From contig BPQB01000010.1 of assembly GCA_019973155.2 (NCBI GenBank), forward strand, positions 1 to 64,000: a DNA stretch of 64,000 bases, written 5' to 3'. The DNA is from Phanerochaete sordida. Taxonomy: Eukaryota > Basidiomycota > Agaricomycetes > Polyporales > Phanerochaetaceae. A program made the translations under genes and the position numbers. The notes under the pieces were generated by a model. The model did not search any database, was not told the DNA's origin, and was given only the letters and a program-made list of their open reading frames with translations. Shown piece after piece: positions 34,601 through 46,133 of the stretch (its first letter is position 1; every line of letters starts with the position of its first letter).

Positions 34601-35088
34601 CCATTTCGACGACATCAACCGCAAGCGCGAAGCTTTAGGTAACCCGACGCAGGATGAGCTGTTCGCCGATCGTCCAAACGCCTTTCCTTCCCACCAACGG
34701 GTGCAGCTCCGCATCGACGGCGAGCAACCCGTCGAATTTGGTGTAACGTGGGGTCACCTCGTACGTACCGCAGTCATCTGGCCTCTCACACTTCTGACCG
34801 CCTTTCCAGTGGATCAACAAGCACGATCAAATAGTCGACCTGTCTAAGAACGCGTGTCTTGGCACGAACAGCATCGAACTCTATGCAGGACATCCCGACG
34901 CCGACCACACTCCCTACGCCTTTGTCCTGCGATTACATCCCCTGACGCCGAGGCAGCTGGCTTGGTGGTGGGCACGCAAGAGACACCAGGTCACATGGGA
35001 GCAGAGTTTGCGCAGTTTGTCTCGCATCGAGGTCCCACCAGTTGACCTCAGTCGCCGTGCGAAGTTAGTGGAGCAAATGCAGGTGTAA
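31636..35088 (+). CDS. Large Ser/Pro-rich protein with a conserved C-terminal domain (possibly PINIT-like)
   Basis: The start is the ATG at 31636 (MFTPPTANFPQTAQ). After two small introns (about 31963-32021 and 32040-32092) comes a helical block (TIRRVAGNLLPKDRPFHV, MRHWVLPYIELVEKMRRFDH), then about 650 residues of Ser/Pro/Thr-rich disorder with repeated KR-rich patches. A C-terminal folded part reads FKFQLEPEEYDACVVWSK, SHQRVQLRIDGEQPVEFGV and, after an intron near 34765-34810, VDLSKNACLGTNSIELYAG and AFVLRLHPLTPRQLAWWWA. The pattern of a short basic strand followed by L/GTNSIEL is reminiscent of PINIT domains of SUMO ligases, but no SP-RING is seen. Function is not known. The neighbour at 35433-38634 seems to have a related C-terminus. 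Confidence 0.7.
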
Positions 35089-35432
35089 CGTTGTTTTCTT
35101 GGTATTTCTTGGGCTTTCCTGTATTTGCTGTTCTCGCTATGCTTATGCTTTGTTTACGCTGTGCAGTACTTGACGGTCCCGTAGTGTTTATTCTTGGTAC
35201 AATACGAGCTTCGAACGTACGAGATGTGTTCGCCACGTAATGCGAGTCATGACATGTCCCATTGAGCGTGTCAAAAAATGAAGCGTAGAGCTACAAGCGA
35301 GGAGTGGATAGGTACGATATGACAGCAGAGTGGACGAGGAGATGGATGATGCGATGATGTGTCGTCGGCGGGATAATTTAAGTGATGTGCGGCGCAAATT
35401 CCAGCCCAGGAAAGCAATACGTGCGAGTCCAG
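35089..35432. other. Convergent 3' intergenic region
   Basis: This stretch separates the stops of two convergent genes. It is AT-richer than the flanks and should contain both polyadenylation regions. No gene was seen. Confidence 0.5.
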
Positions 35433-38400
35433 CTATGACCTGGTCTGTACGGAGTTTGCCCAGTTCTCCCAGCCGTCCAGGCTCGTCTCGTCGCGTTTGT
35501 CGGGTCGTCCGACGTACAGAGTGAACAGCCGATCAGCGTGTCCGCCCAGCTGCACGAAGCGTATCGTGTTGGTTCCGGATACGATGTGCGCGGTGACGTC
35601 GAGCGGACCGTCATCGGGTCCCTGCGCGGCGATGAGCGTCGAAGTACAAATAGCCCGCGGAAAGACGTACCAATCGCTTCGGCAGCCACGTGCCGCGCGC
35701 AGCGCTGTGGGAGTTCATCTCGACGATGAGCTGGCCGCGCGGTGGCCACTGGGTCCGCAGGTCCCGGAACGCGGCCGCGACGGCCTCTGCGGACGCGAAC
35801 GGGCTGTTCTGCACGACGTCCTGCACGTCCGAGGTGCGCAGGCAAAGCAGATGGAACACGGCGTACGACGCTGTAGGACTGCGCAGCGGTAAATACAGGG
35901 ACGCATTCAGAATCAGAATAAGAAATACTCGTACTCAGTTGTACTCCCGCGCTTGCACCACCGCGCTGCCGCAGCGGCAGCCTCGTCGTCCACCTGGAAG
36001 GATACGTTGTAGACGGCGGCGTGTGCACGGCCGACCTCCACGAAACAGAGCCCGGGGATTGAGAGATTTGCTGGGGTCGATGCGTCCACTGGCTCGGCAG
36101 GAACGGACGTCACAGTGTCGACCTCCATTGGAACAGCGTCCTGCGCTACGACAGCGGAATCGCTTTGGCGGCTGTCACTCCCTGCTGCGTTTGGCGGTGG
36201 CGCGCCAGTGTCTTCGGCTGTCGGTAAATTGTGTCCGCTGCTCTGCGCTGCCGGCGAAGGACCTCGTTGCACGTCGCTCGGGACAGAAAGGGGGGCTGTA
36301 GACGGTCCAGAGTCAGTATGCGGGACAGGGGTCGATATGCCGTTTACGCTTCCGTCCGCGCTCGGACCCGTCTGCGGATGTCGATTCCGCTGCACTTCTG
36401 CGGGGTTTTCTGATTCTAACGACCTGGAGCCAGGCATGATTTTGTCCACGCGTGCCTCTTCTTCGGTATCAACCAGAGCATCCGCTGCACGATCTTTAAG
36501 CTCTGATACACCTTCCTGAGTCGGCGCAATTGTCCCTTCTTCATTCCTCGTCAGATTTGGTTTTATATATGGTGATTCCACAGATAACCCAGAAGTAGGA
36601 ACTTTTGTGCTGTCTGGTTGTAGAGGCGGCATATCGATTGCGGTCCTGGTATCCAGCGGCTCGACTGAGGCCGGTACAGCAGCGGAAGATGATGGTTGTG
36701 CGTCGGATATCATATGAGACGCAGGTGAATGCGCTACTCCTACAAGGTCTGTCGAGAGGTGTTCCTTCGAGACACCTGTCGCGGGAGACGAGGATCCGTG
36801 AGACAGCGCAGCTGGCATGGCGGACGAGGATCTCCTTGGGAATGATTCGCTGGGACTCTGTGCCGAGGGTAGAGCCATAGCGTCGATATTATTATTTGAC
36901 GAGACAGAGGTTTGAGAAGATTCATGTCGTGGTGGTAGAGAATCTGCCGTTCGTGGGGCGACAGCCTGCTGAGTCGATATGCTAGCCGGTAACGCGGTCA
37001 ACCCTGAGCTTTGTAATGGCGCGGGAGATAATCTCTTCGGAGTATGATGTGGACTTGAATCGACGTCCATGTCTTCAGAACCAGCATAAGATGCTGTCCT
37101 TATTAGGTGACGTATTGGTCGCACAGTGTCAAGGCCGAGTAACGAGCCGCCGTTCGGTGTTCTTCGCTCTCCAGGGATACTTCCTGCTGAAAGACGATCA
37201 GTTACAAGGGAGGATTTACCTTGCCCTGAGGCCAGCCGTGAATCCGCTTGTGAGGACGATGGGACGACGGTAACGTGGTGAGGAAGAGATGCTTCGGTCA
37301 ACGCCATGCCGACGCGCAACGCTCGAGGTGCAGTCGGTGATTTCTTGCCTACACTGGTCCTGCCAGCGGAAGGGAAGAATATACCGCCTGCTGGCACAGG
37401 TGTGGCTCTTCGTGTTGCATCGACCGACTGATTATCATCGCGGGCGGACTGCACAATTTGTCGCAACTCCTCGAATTGTCCTGCGGACCCTGAAGACTCA
37501 GTCGTCGGTGCCAGCTGCTGCTTCGTCCCGGACTGCTCGTCGACTCGAGAGGATGCCTCTCTCACTGGACCTTCGTCTACCTCCCCCTCCTCTGGCGGCT
37601 CGCCGCCATCCACAGGTCGCCCCATTTCCCGTCCATCAAAATCCGCAAGCTTTTCGACGCCTGGTAACATCCCCAGGTCCACCCCGTCCATTGTCTTTGA
37701 CTGTTCCCTCTTCCTCGCCTTTAGCTGGCTCTGGCTCTCCTTCGCCAGTCTCAGGAACTCGAGACATTGCTCCTCGGTCACTAGCGACATCGCGTGCTGT
37801 TCCAAGAGCTTCGGATCGATGTTTGGATTTCGCAACCGCGCATTCCGCGCAATGAGGGGAGCGAAGAGCAGCTTCGCCTGCTCCACAAGGGTCGCCTGGT
37901 CTACGCTCGTCGACCGCGAGGAGTCCGACGGAGGGGGCTCGACAGCAGTAGTCTCAGGCTCTGCGAACCCACGAGCGGGCATGGGCGGGGACGAGCTCAG
38001 CTGTGTGTCGTTCAATAGGTCGTCGACAGCAGCCTCAGACTCTGGTGATCTACGCGAGTCTTGGTCTTCGACTGTTCGCTCTGCAAGCTGCTTGCCTTGC
38101 ATGAGCGCATCCGCAATAAGCTGCTCTGCCTGGGTAACCTCGAGGTAAGTCGTGTGCAAGGTACAAACGACGCTGTATACGCACCAGCAGTTCGGTTGAT
38201 TCAGGGGAAGGAGTTCTAGCCAGCTTCGCATCGGGAGAGCCATTCCTCGAGCTCGCTATGCTCTCCGCCGCATCCACGTCCATAATTTCCCCCTCGTCCA
38301 GCTCCTCTCGTTGTATTCCAGATATCCGCGACGCCAGCGAGAAGTGGCGTGTAGGCGTTTCTGGCGAACCAGCACCTTTCGCAGGACTGACGCGATTCAG

Positions 38401-38634
38401 CAGCGAGTCCGGGGCAGGTTCCAGGCGGGCTAGCAACGAAGCATCTCCTTCAGGCTCCTCTTTCACAGTAACGTGCGATTTCCATGAAGGATGTCTGTAA
38501 GGCTGATAGCCTCCTCGACCTCGATAGAAACCTCTGCGACCTTTGAATCCTCGATGATTGTACGGGTGATAATGATGACCCGAGGTTGACGATAGTCCTT
38601 GCTCTGGTGAATGATTCTGAAATGATGAATGCAT
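35433..38634 (-). CDS. Large Ser/Pro-rich, RGG-containing protein related to the convergent neighbour
   Basis: The start is the ATG at 38634 (MHSSFQNHSPEQG). The N-terminus has RGG-like repeats (GFKGRRGFYRGRGGYQPYR), suggesting nucleic-acid binding. An intron near 38133-38184 leads to a helical segment (VTQAEQLIADALMQGKQLAE; LVEQAKLLFAPLIARNARL) and about 500 residues of low-complexity Ser/Pro/Thr. The C-terminal part (LCFVEVGRAHAAVYNVSFQV; YAVFHLLCLRTSDVQDVVQ; GQLIVEMNSHSAARGTWLP) is split by small introns near 35909-35880 and 35610-35660 and ends GPDDGPLDVTAHIVSGTNTI, FVQLGGHADRLFTLYVGRPD and a stop at 35433. The end resembles the C-terminal domain of the gene at 31636. Function unknown. 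Confidence 0.68.
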
Positions 38635-39816
38635 TATCGGGGGCAGACACAGAGTCGAGAGCGCATAAAGGAGTGAATATTGGGTATGAAGACAGCAGCA
38701 GAGCCAGATGGCGGTGTCAGTGTGAGTGGAGTCTGCCACACACACCGCGAGGAACTGCGCGGAAAATACCAGCGCCTGAGCGCCCGACGGCGGGATTGAT
38801 GCGCCCACAATTTCAACACAATTTGCTTCGCTGGGAGCATCTGAATATGGCAACTGTAGTATTCGAGACAGGCGTCTAGCCGCGAGCGACGGGCGATGCG
38901 ATCCGCCGCTTCGTGTCTTACCTCCATCATGCGGACCGCTCACCGTCTCTCGCCCGTACCCAAAGTCAGAATGATCAAAGGCGGCTTTGTCAGTGCCTGA
39001 GGCACTCCTAGGCTCTGGCAACGCTTGTTCGTGCCCGGGCCGTTCATTGGCTTGGCCTGGAGTGTGGCGCACCATGTCGGAGGTCGGGCCGTACGCTACG
39101 GTCCTACTCTCAGCCCTCCGCTACCGCACACTCGGGCGACATGGAGGGGCACCCCTGACTTAGGGCATCGGACAACGCACTACGCCTCCGTTTACGGCCC
39201 GGAAGGCAGAAGAAAGCCGTCCGCGCTTAGGGCAGTCTCAGCTTTCAACGTGAGTCCCCTGAGCGTTGAGCACTCGTTCCTCGTCCCTCTCAAAAAATTG
39301 ACTTCGAGTATTCGACCTCAGGCGTTCATAGTGGTATCGAGAACAACGGCGAGCACACCTCACGGATGACGTTCCGCGCATTCGGGTTTACGATCCGAGC
39401 GCGCGGATCCTGGTTCTTGGACGCGAGGCTCGCGGAGAGCATCCACGCCATCAAGCGGGCGTAACGGACCGCCTCTATAGCGAGCGAGAGGTCACAAGGT
39501 GCGCAGGGAGAAAAATGATTCGCGGCCCCTCCGCCGCGCTGGTCATGCCAAGATTGCGATCGGTGCGCGTCTGCCGGCGCTTGCGCAATTTTGCGCGCAC
39601 CCCGACGGTTCCGCTCTTGGGTAAACGTCTAGCGGCGCTGCCATCAGACCTCGTCCAGGCTGTCTGTGGGGCCCCGTGGGCGGAAGACTACCCCGTTTAC
39701 GGTGCCTGGATAGCAACTCTCACCCCCTGGGGCAGCCATAAAGCCAGCAGGAGCGTGTGGCTGAAGTTCTGAGCTCGCACTCCCTTCTCCCTTCTCCAAG
39801 TCGTCCTCTGCCTGCC
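38635..39816. other. Divergent intergenic region
   Basis: About 1.2 kb between two divergent starts. No coding similarity was recognised; the last hundred bases before 39817 are CT-rich (CTCCCTTCTCCCTTCTCC), which is typical of a fungal 5' UTR. Confidence 0.45.
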
Positions 39817-41523
39817 ATGAGCTTCATCTCCGGCTTCGCACAGCACCGGCATGCGTACGCCATCGCGGCGTCCGCTGCGATGGGCTCCATCTTCTACGGC
39901 TGGGATATCGGTCTCATCGGCGGCGTACTCGCTCTCCCGTCGTTCAAGGCCTACTTCGACATCAACAGCATGAGCAAGGCGGCGCAGGCAGATCTTTCAG
40001 GGAACATCGTCGCTGTGCTGCAGGGCGGATGCTTGTACGTGCCTTGTTTCTGTTTGTGTATCAGTCTCAGCTGACCTTGTGGGTCCCAGTTTCGGTGCCT
40101 TGTTCACGGGTTACCTGTCCAACACTTTCGGGCGCAAACCTATCCTCATCGTCTCCGGTCTCATCTACCTCATCGGGAGTCTGATCCAGGCCCTCATCGG
40201 TCTGGGGACGTCTTCAGACACCGCCCTTCGCCTGTTCTACTTCAGCCGTTTCTTCGCTGGCCTCGGTGTTGGCATGGTCTCTGCGTTGGTACCATCCTAC
40301 GTCTCGGAGTCTGTCCCGAGGTCCATCCGTGGGCGTTGCACGGGCATGGTCCAGCTCGCCAACAACGTCGGTATCATGCTGAGCTGTGAGTACTTCATCG
40401 TCTCGTCTAGCGATCCGCTTGCTCATCGGTCTCAGTCTGGGTGAACTACGGCGTTAGCATGCACTACGCGGGGACCGACAACATGCAATGGCGTCTGCCG
40501 CTCATCATCCAGCTCATCCCCGGCGTGCTCTTCATCGGCTTCATGGCCTTCCAACCCGAGTCGCCGCGATGGCTCGTGGAGCATGGACACTTTGACCGTG
40601 CCGCGAAGTCTCTGGCTCGTGCGTCCGGCTGCCGTCCCGACGACGACAGCGTGCTCGCGGAGCTTGCCGAGATCAAGGGCGACTTCGAGGGCAAGGAGAA
40701 GACGCCGATCATCAAGCAGTTCGCGCTCATGGCCGAGTCGCGCACGACTGCGCTGCGCTGCTTCATCCCCTCCCTCGTCATGTTCTTCCAGCAGGCGACG
40801 GGCACGAACGCGATCAACTACTTCTCGCCGACGATCTTCGCGAGCCTCGGCATCTCGAGCACGACCTCGGGCCTCTTCGCGACAGGCGTGTACGGCGTCG
40901 TGAAGACCGTCTCCGTCGCGCTCGTGCTCGCGTTCGCCGTCGAGGGCCTCGGGCGCAAGCGCTGCCTGATGATCGGCGGCTTGGGCCAGGGCCTCATGAT
41001 GCTCTGGATCGGCGGCTTCTCCGCCGTGCACCCGCAGCCGAACATCGCGCCCGCGTCGTACGTGTCGATCGTCGCCGTGTACCTCTACGCCGTCTTCTAC
41101 TGCGTCGGCTGGGGCCCGCTCCCGTGGGTCGTCGCCGCCGAGGTCGCGCCGAACCACGTCCGCGCCGCGTCGCAGTCGCTCGCGATCGGCGTCAACTGGC
41201 TCTTCTCGTTCACCGTCTCGAAGCTCACGCCCATCATGCTCAACCGCATCACGTACGGCACGTACCTCGTCTTCGGCGTCTTCTGCATTATTATGGTCAC
41301 CTGGACGTACTTCTGCCTCCCCGAGACGAAGGGCTACGCCCTCGAGGACATTCGCTTCCTTTTCGAGGACAGCGTATGCACACGCGCCCTCCAAGACGCG
41401 CCGGGCGGTCGCATCTTCCTTGGCTCAAAGCGTGTCCCCTCCGTCGAGGAGCTCAAGGCGAGGGAGATTGGGTCGGACGATGAGATTGTAGAGGATATTA
41501 AGGAAGATCACTCGAAGGTGTAA
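39817..41523 (+). CDS. MFS sugar/quinate transporter
   Basis: Three exons: 39817-40034, 40090-40385 and 40436-41523. The start MSFISGFAQHRHAYAIAA is followed by the first helix with GWDIGLIGGVLALPSF. Sugar-porter signatures are present: GYLSNTFGRKPIL (loop 2-3), PSYVSESVPRSIRGR, MQWRLPLIIQLIPG, PESPRWLVEHG, FFQQATGTNAINYFSP and LPETKGYALEDI. Twelve transmembrane segments fit a length of about 533 residues. The closest characterised relatives are fungal hexose, quinate and other polyol permeases of the plasma membrane; the substrate cannot be told. Codon use is extremely C/G-ending in exon 3, unlike its flanks, suggesting high expression. Confidence 0.9.
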
Positions 41524-41940
41524 TGACATTTAGCTCGGCATGCTCACGACATGACGAACAGCATGACGACTAGCGATCCTTGTAATTGTAGATGTTTGTA
41601 GGATACCTTCACGAATTCTCCCCTGCTGGAATTTTCACATTTGTGATGGTGATTCGTGAGCGATCTGCATGCCCGAAAGAGCGGGCCCCTTCGAATCAGG
41701 AGCGATTCGCTGCGTTAAGAACATCTTGGCTGCTGCTGCCTTGGGCGTCAAAGCTTCCGGTTACCAAAAGCACGCAGTGTCCAGGGTCCCGTCTCTGCTA
41801 ACGCCGAGCGCTTGAGACTCGCGCAGGCGGGCCCGCAGCCAGTCGCTCTCGCTTTATTACTCTTCGCCGTCGTGCTCGACACTCATCTAGATCCCCTCAT
41901 CGACCTCTGGCACTACACTATACAGCTCTAGATACCTTAG
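41524..41940. other. Intergenic stretch
   Basis: The transporter 3' region and the promoter of the b5 gene. The last 100 bases are CT-rich with short TATA-like sequence. No gene was seen. Confidence 0.5.
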
Positions 41941-42781
41941 ATGGCATCATACCTGCGAAGCTGGCTCCCAAGTGCATTTGGCCCCGCGGAACCGGCTGAC
42001 CCAACGCCTTCCATCGACGTCGCGGAACCGCCACCGGAGAACGATGACGACAGCGACACCGAGACCGTGCGCGGTGGCGACGACGACGACGCACCGCCCG
42101 CCTTCCCCGCGCTACACAGCGCGCAACGAGTCGGCTCTCAGGCCGCGCCCTTGCCGAAGATCCTGAGCGACGCCGAGCGGATGCCGCCGCCCCCGCCGCC
42201 CCGGCTTGCAGCGCGACAGCCGGGAGTCCCAGGCGCGTCGAGCTCACTGGGAGTGCCCGGCGCACCAAGCTCGCTAGGCGTGCCGCCTGGCGCGGGCTCG
42301 CTCGCGCCGCCGCTGACGACGACGAAGGCCCCCGCGAAGAAGTCGCGGAAGGTCGCGCTCGCGCCCGGGCACGGGCCGCTGGACTGGGCGAACCTGAAGA
42401 AGTCCGGGACGGACCTGCGGGTGCGTGCGCCGCGCGGGGTGCTGGTGCTGTGCTGATCCGCCTGCTGGGCCGCAGGGCGTCGAGCAGCTGACGCGGGTGA
42501 CACCGTCGATGCTGAAGGCGCACAATAAGAGGGACGATGCGTGGTCCGCGTTCAACGGGAAGGTGTACAACATCACGCACTACCTGCCGTATCATCCGGG
42601 CGGCGAGAAGGAGCTTTTGCGCGTAGCGGGTCGCGATGGCACCAAGCTGTTTTGTGCGTGCCTTTCCTAATTGTCCGGCGGGCTGCTGGCTCACGTACGC
42701 GCAGCATTAACGCACGCTTGGGTCAACGTTGACTACATGCTGGATGGATGCCTTGTTGGCTTCCTTGTCCCCGAGTCTTAG
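41941..42781 (+). CDS. Cytochrome b5-domain protein, Irc21/NCB5OR type
   Basis: Three exons: 41941-42420, 42476-42653 and 42705-42781. An acidic, Pro-rich N-terminus with a short tandem repeat (SSLGVPGAPSSLGVPPG) leads to GHGPLDWANLKKSGTDLR, the segment that precedes the b5 domain in NCB5OR-type proteins. The b5 core reads VTPSMLKAHNKRDDAWSAFN, KVYNITHYLPYHPGGE (first haem His in HPGG), LLRVAGRDGTKLF and THAWVNVDYMLDGCLVGFLV (second haem His). There is no flavin-reductase domain, as in yeast Irc21. Predicted length is about 244 residues. It probably supports electron transfer in lipid or stress metabolism. Orthology is by motif order only. Confidence 0.85.
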
Positions 42782-44152
42782 GCGGCAGACCCTTCATACC
42801 CTTCACGACACGACATGACATAGACATAACGTGGGTCAGAATGTACAAGCACAATCTCCATAACTTATACCCTACATATGCATGTTTCTCCGCCACCTGA
42901 CTCATAATATAGATCTATAATTTTATTGCGCCCGCAAAACTGTCGTGCGAGCACGATCTATCTGCCTTCGTCGTATACGACGTTACCGAGGTCGTTGTAT
43001 CACATAACGCCGGACGGAAGCTCAGAAAAATCGCCGTGCGCCGGTAACAAGGACTGTGCGGACAAGAAGCTGCTGGAGAGACGCACATTTCTGCTGAACT
43101 AGAAAATACATCCCTCGATCAGCCGGAAACGACACACCCCAACGAGCCGTGTCCTCCTATATCGCACTGGCAGGGGGATCGCCACACCGCATCGCAATCC
43201 AAGAGGATGAATCCGCGGTTATCGGAATCTGGACACCTTGACGGCGACGAGGAAGATGACCGCCAGTGCCGGGCAGCTTCAGAATTGCAACGAATGTCGT
43301 CGCCGACGTCATATCCTCGTCACACGTACAGCGGCTAACGCGCGAATTCATCTGACGACATTGCAGCCCAGTGAAGCTGCGCGCATATCCCCAGAGGGCA
43401 GATAGTTCAGCGTCCGGAGGGAGGAGCAGGTCGCTTCGTGACCGTAGACCGTTCGAGTGCACACAGCGGGCATAGCCTACGCATGATACCGCGTCAGCTC
43501 TGTCCGCCGACGGCGGCTGCACATGTGCCGTTAGCACGCGTCTCCTGACAGATTTGCATATGGACATCGCGTGCTGCGGCGCGCCCACGCGTCGTGCGAT
43601 GGTGTCCTTGGCTTCGCTTGCTACCTCTCTTTACGTAGCGATTGCAGGCACGCCTGAGGCTCTGTTGTTGTCGTTCCTCCAGAGCGTTTCCTCGGATGAA
43701 TCATCGCGGTGAAGGACGGCCACGGAGCGCGTCCACGGGGGCATATGACCTGGGTCGTCCGACGTGTGCGAGCGCGGACGCACATGGGCTCCGGCGGGGT
43801 GACACCTCGGAGATGGCACCTGTGTTTCCGGAGGATCACCCGCGCGCGAAAGCGGGAGGCTTTGTCCGCGAAGCGATGCAGGCGCATCCGCGCGGGCTTG
43901 ACGCTTTGGCTGCGAGCGACGTGTTCGGGGTGGGCGTTTCCATGTATGGCAATGCCATATCGGGGCATCGTGGTGTGAATCGCGAGGCTATTGTCCTGGG
44001 CTGCAGCGCGAGGCTGCACAAGAGCCGTCGTATGCCTCTACGACGGGGCGAGGATATATTTCTGTGTTCATTTGCGCGGCTGGAGGAGGAATGCAGGCGA
44101 AACACAAGGACGCAAATTGCGCGCACGTGACGCTGGGAGGATTGCGTAATCA
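42782..44152. other. 1.4-kb intergenic region
   Basis: No gene is recognised despite open frames near 43157-43588 and 43621-44130. Two ACGCGT (MCB-type) hexamers lie at 43536-43541 and 43587-43592, about 600 bases upstream of the Whi5/Nrm1-like gene. Confidence 0.4.
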
Positions 44153-46133
44153 ATGTGCCGTACCGGGGGCGCGTCGCGTCTGACCGCGTCCGCTGCTTCC
44201 CCCACCTCGACGACGTCGACGACACCAACAACGACGGCGCATACAGCGTCCCCCTCCTCGGCAACGCCGCGAACAGCGAACATGGCGACCCCTTCGTCGT
44301 CTGGCACCACGCCATCACCGCGCCCTCCATTTCTCCAGGCAAGCGCAGTCTCACCCTCGACGACGCCCATCGCTGGCAAGGATAGCGACCAGCTCGACCG
44401 CGAAGAGCGAGAGAGGGCCATACAGAAGTTTTTTGCCAACGCAGAACTAGCTCAGGTACGCTCCGCTCGCGACGATGTGCACGCTCGACCCCTTTACTCA
44501 CACAGCTCCGCAGCTCGCCCGGGGGCTCCGAGCACGCCTATCCTACGCATCCTTCAAAGCGACTCACAACCTCGCCCAAACTAATCCCTCTGACCTCGAA
44601 GCGCAGACGCACGACCATGCTGCTGCTATGAAGATGTCCATCGGTCGGTCTGGCAGCAACCACTACAACAATCCAGCCACGCAGGGCAACAGTGCGATGA
44701 TCACAGGCGCGTCCAGCAGAGGCCTGACGCGAAAGGGCACGATGCTCCCGCCCTCTTCAGTCACCGCGTCGGCGACCCAAAGCCTGTTCTCCTCCCTCCT
44801 ACAACCCCCGCCCTCTAAGCGCGCGAGGACGATCCATAACCCCGAGGACCCACCAGTCCCCCCGCCGTCCAAAGCGCGCCCCGCGACGCCCCAGCGGAAA
44901 ACAGCCAAGACTTCCCGCGTACAGTCGAGCAGCTCCGTCAAGTCCAAGAGCAGGAAGGATGTCAAGGGGAAGAAGCGTGAGACCGCGCCCTCGAGCCGAC
45001 TCATCACCCCCCAGAGCACGCTGGGCTCGGAGGGATTCATCGACAACGATGACGATATGAAGGCAGCCGCGACATTGACATCGCTCTTGCATTCGCGCCC
45101 ATCGGTTTCAGTCACCGCCTCCTCGCCGCGCTCAAGCATGTCCGCCGGCTCCGACGGCGGGGGCGGTTCCACGCAGTCATACCCGAACTTCGCGCAGAGT
45201 TCGGCGCGTACCACCGCACCTACTTCGCTGGTGCCTTCTGCCGAGCACTCCTTCAACGTTCGTTACACGCGGTCTACCACACCGCCGTCATCCAGCCGCC
45301 ACGCGCGCACTCAAAGCCTGCCGCATGTCGGCAGCTCGACCACCACCCCGAAGACGCAGGTGCGGCCTGCAGACAACCGGCTGTCAAGCACCACGACCCC
45401 ACACCCGCCGAGCGATACTGAAGCGGCAGATCTGATGCTGTTTTTGGCGACCTCGCCGTCCCCAGTGCGTCCCACGGCGTCCAAAGACAGGGACGGGAAG
45501 GACTCGCCCGCGTTCCGGAGTCTCAGCGGTGCTACTGGACTCAAAGGGCGGGTCCTCTTCCCAGGGCCGGGCCAGGGACCGGACGACCGGAATGCACCGG
45601 CGAACAGGGCGTTACGCAGAGACGGCTCCAGCACGTTTGGCTCCACGTCGTCCATCGAGGGCGACGCGTCCCAAGGGGGCGCTGCGGGGCCGTCGCGCAC
45701 GCCCATCCCCTCGTCCCCGCTCAACCCGCATGCCCGCCCCGCCCAGCGCTCGAACGACCCAGGCGAGCCCGGTGCCACGGACACGCGCGGGGCCCAGCTT
45801 CTTCCGGCGCCCACGTCGCCGACGCGCGCGCGTCCGCTCGAACGCTCGGCTTCTGTGCCTGTCACGGCGGAGTCGCGCGCGGCGACCGCGGCCGCCTCGC
45901 CCATGGGGCCCAGCTTCAACCTGCACGAGTTCCTCAACGTCTCGCCGTCGCCGGCCGCGGGCGCGGGCTCGTCGAAGCTCACGAGCCTGCGCGCGAACGT
46001 CGGCCGGAAGCTCTTCGAGGAGAACATCGGGCTCAACGGCGGCGCGCTTGGGCGCGAGAACGTCGCGGCGGGCGCCCCTGCCGGCGGCGGCGGCCTCGGC
46101 GCGGGGATCGACCTCGTGAAGAGCTCCGTATGA
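44153..46133 (+). CDS. Whi5/Nrm1-like G1/S transcription repressor candidate
   Basis: Two exons, 44153-44455 and 44514-46133, encode about 640 residues, mostly Ser/Thr/Pro-rich and disordered. The splice joins NAELAQ to LARGLRARLSYASFKATHNL, a short helical motif resembling the Whi5/Nrm1 (GTB) motif that binds SBF/MBF. It sits inside an otherwise unstructured protein, as in Whi5. Many SP/TP sites (for example TPPSS, SPSPVRP, TPIPSSPLN) could be Cdk targets. The C-terminus has FNLHEFLNVSPSP and LTSLRANVGRKLFEEN. In yeasts such proteins repress G1/S genes until Cdk phosphorylation. The call rests on one short motif and on composition, so it is tentative. The N-terminal start could also be the ATG at codon 44 (MATPSSSGTT). 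Confidence 0.55.

Noticed and set aside
34400..35088. A SUMO E3 ligase (PINIT plus SP-RING)
   Set aside because: Only a PINIT-like hint exists; the Cys/His pattern of an SP-RING is absent, so the function is not called.
40432..41394. A 320-codon open frame antisense to the sugar transporter
   Set aside because: It is caused by C/G-ending codon bias in the real gene; it has Arg/Asp/Glu-rich random composition and no family features.
43157..44130. Open frames on both strands upstream of the Whi5-like gene
   Set aside because: No conserved motif was found and the frames overlap without logic.
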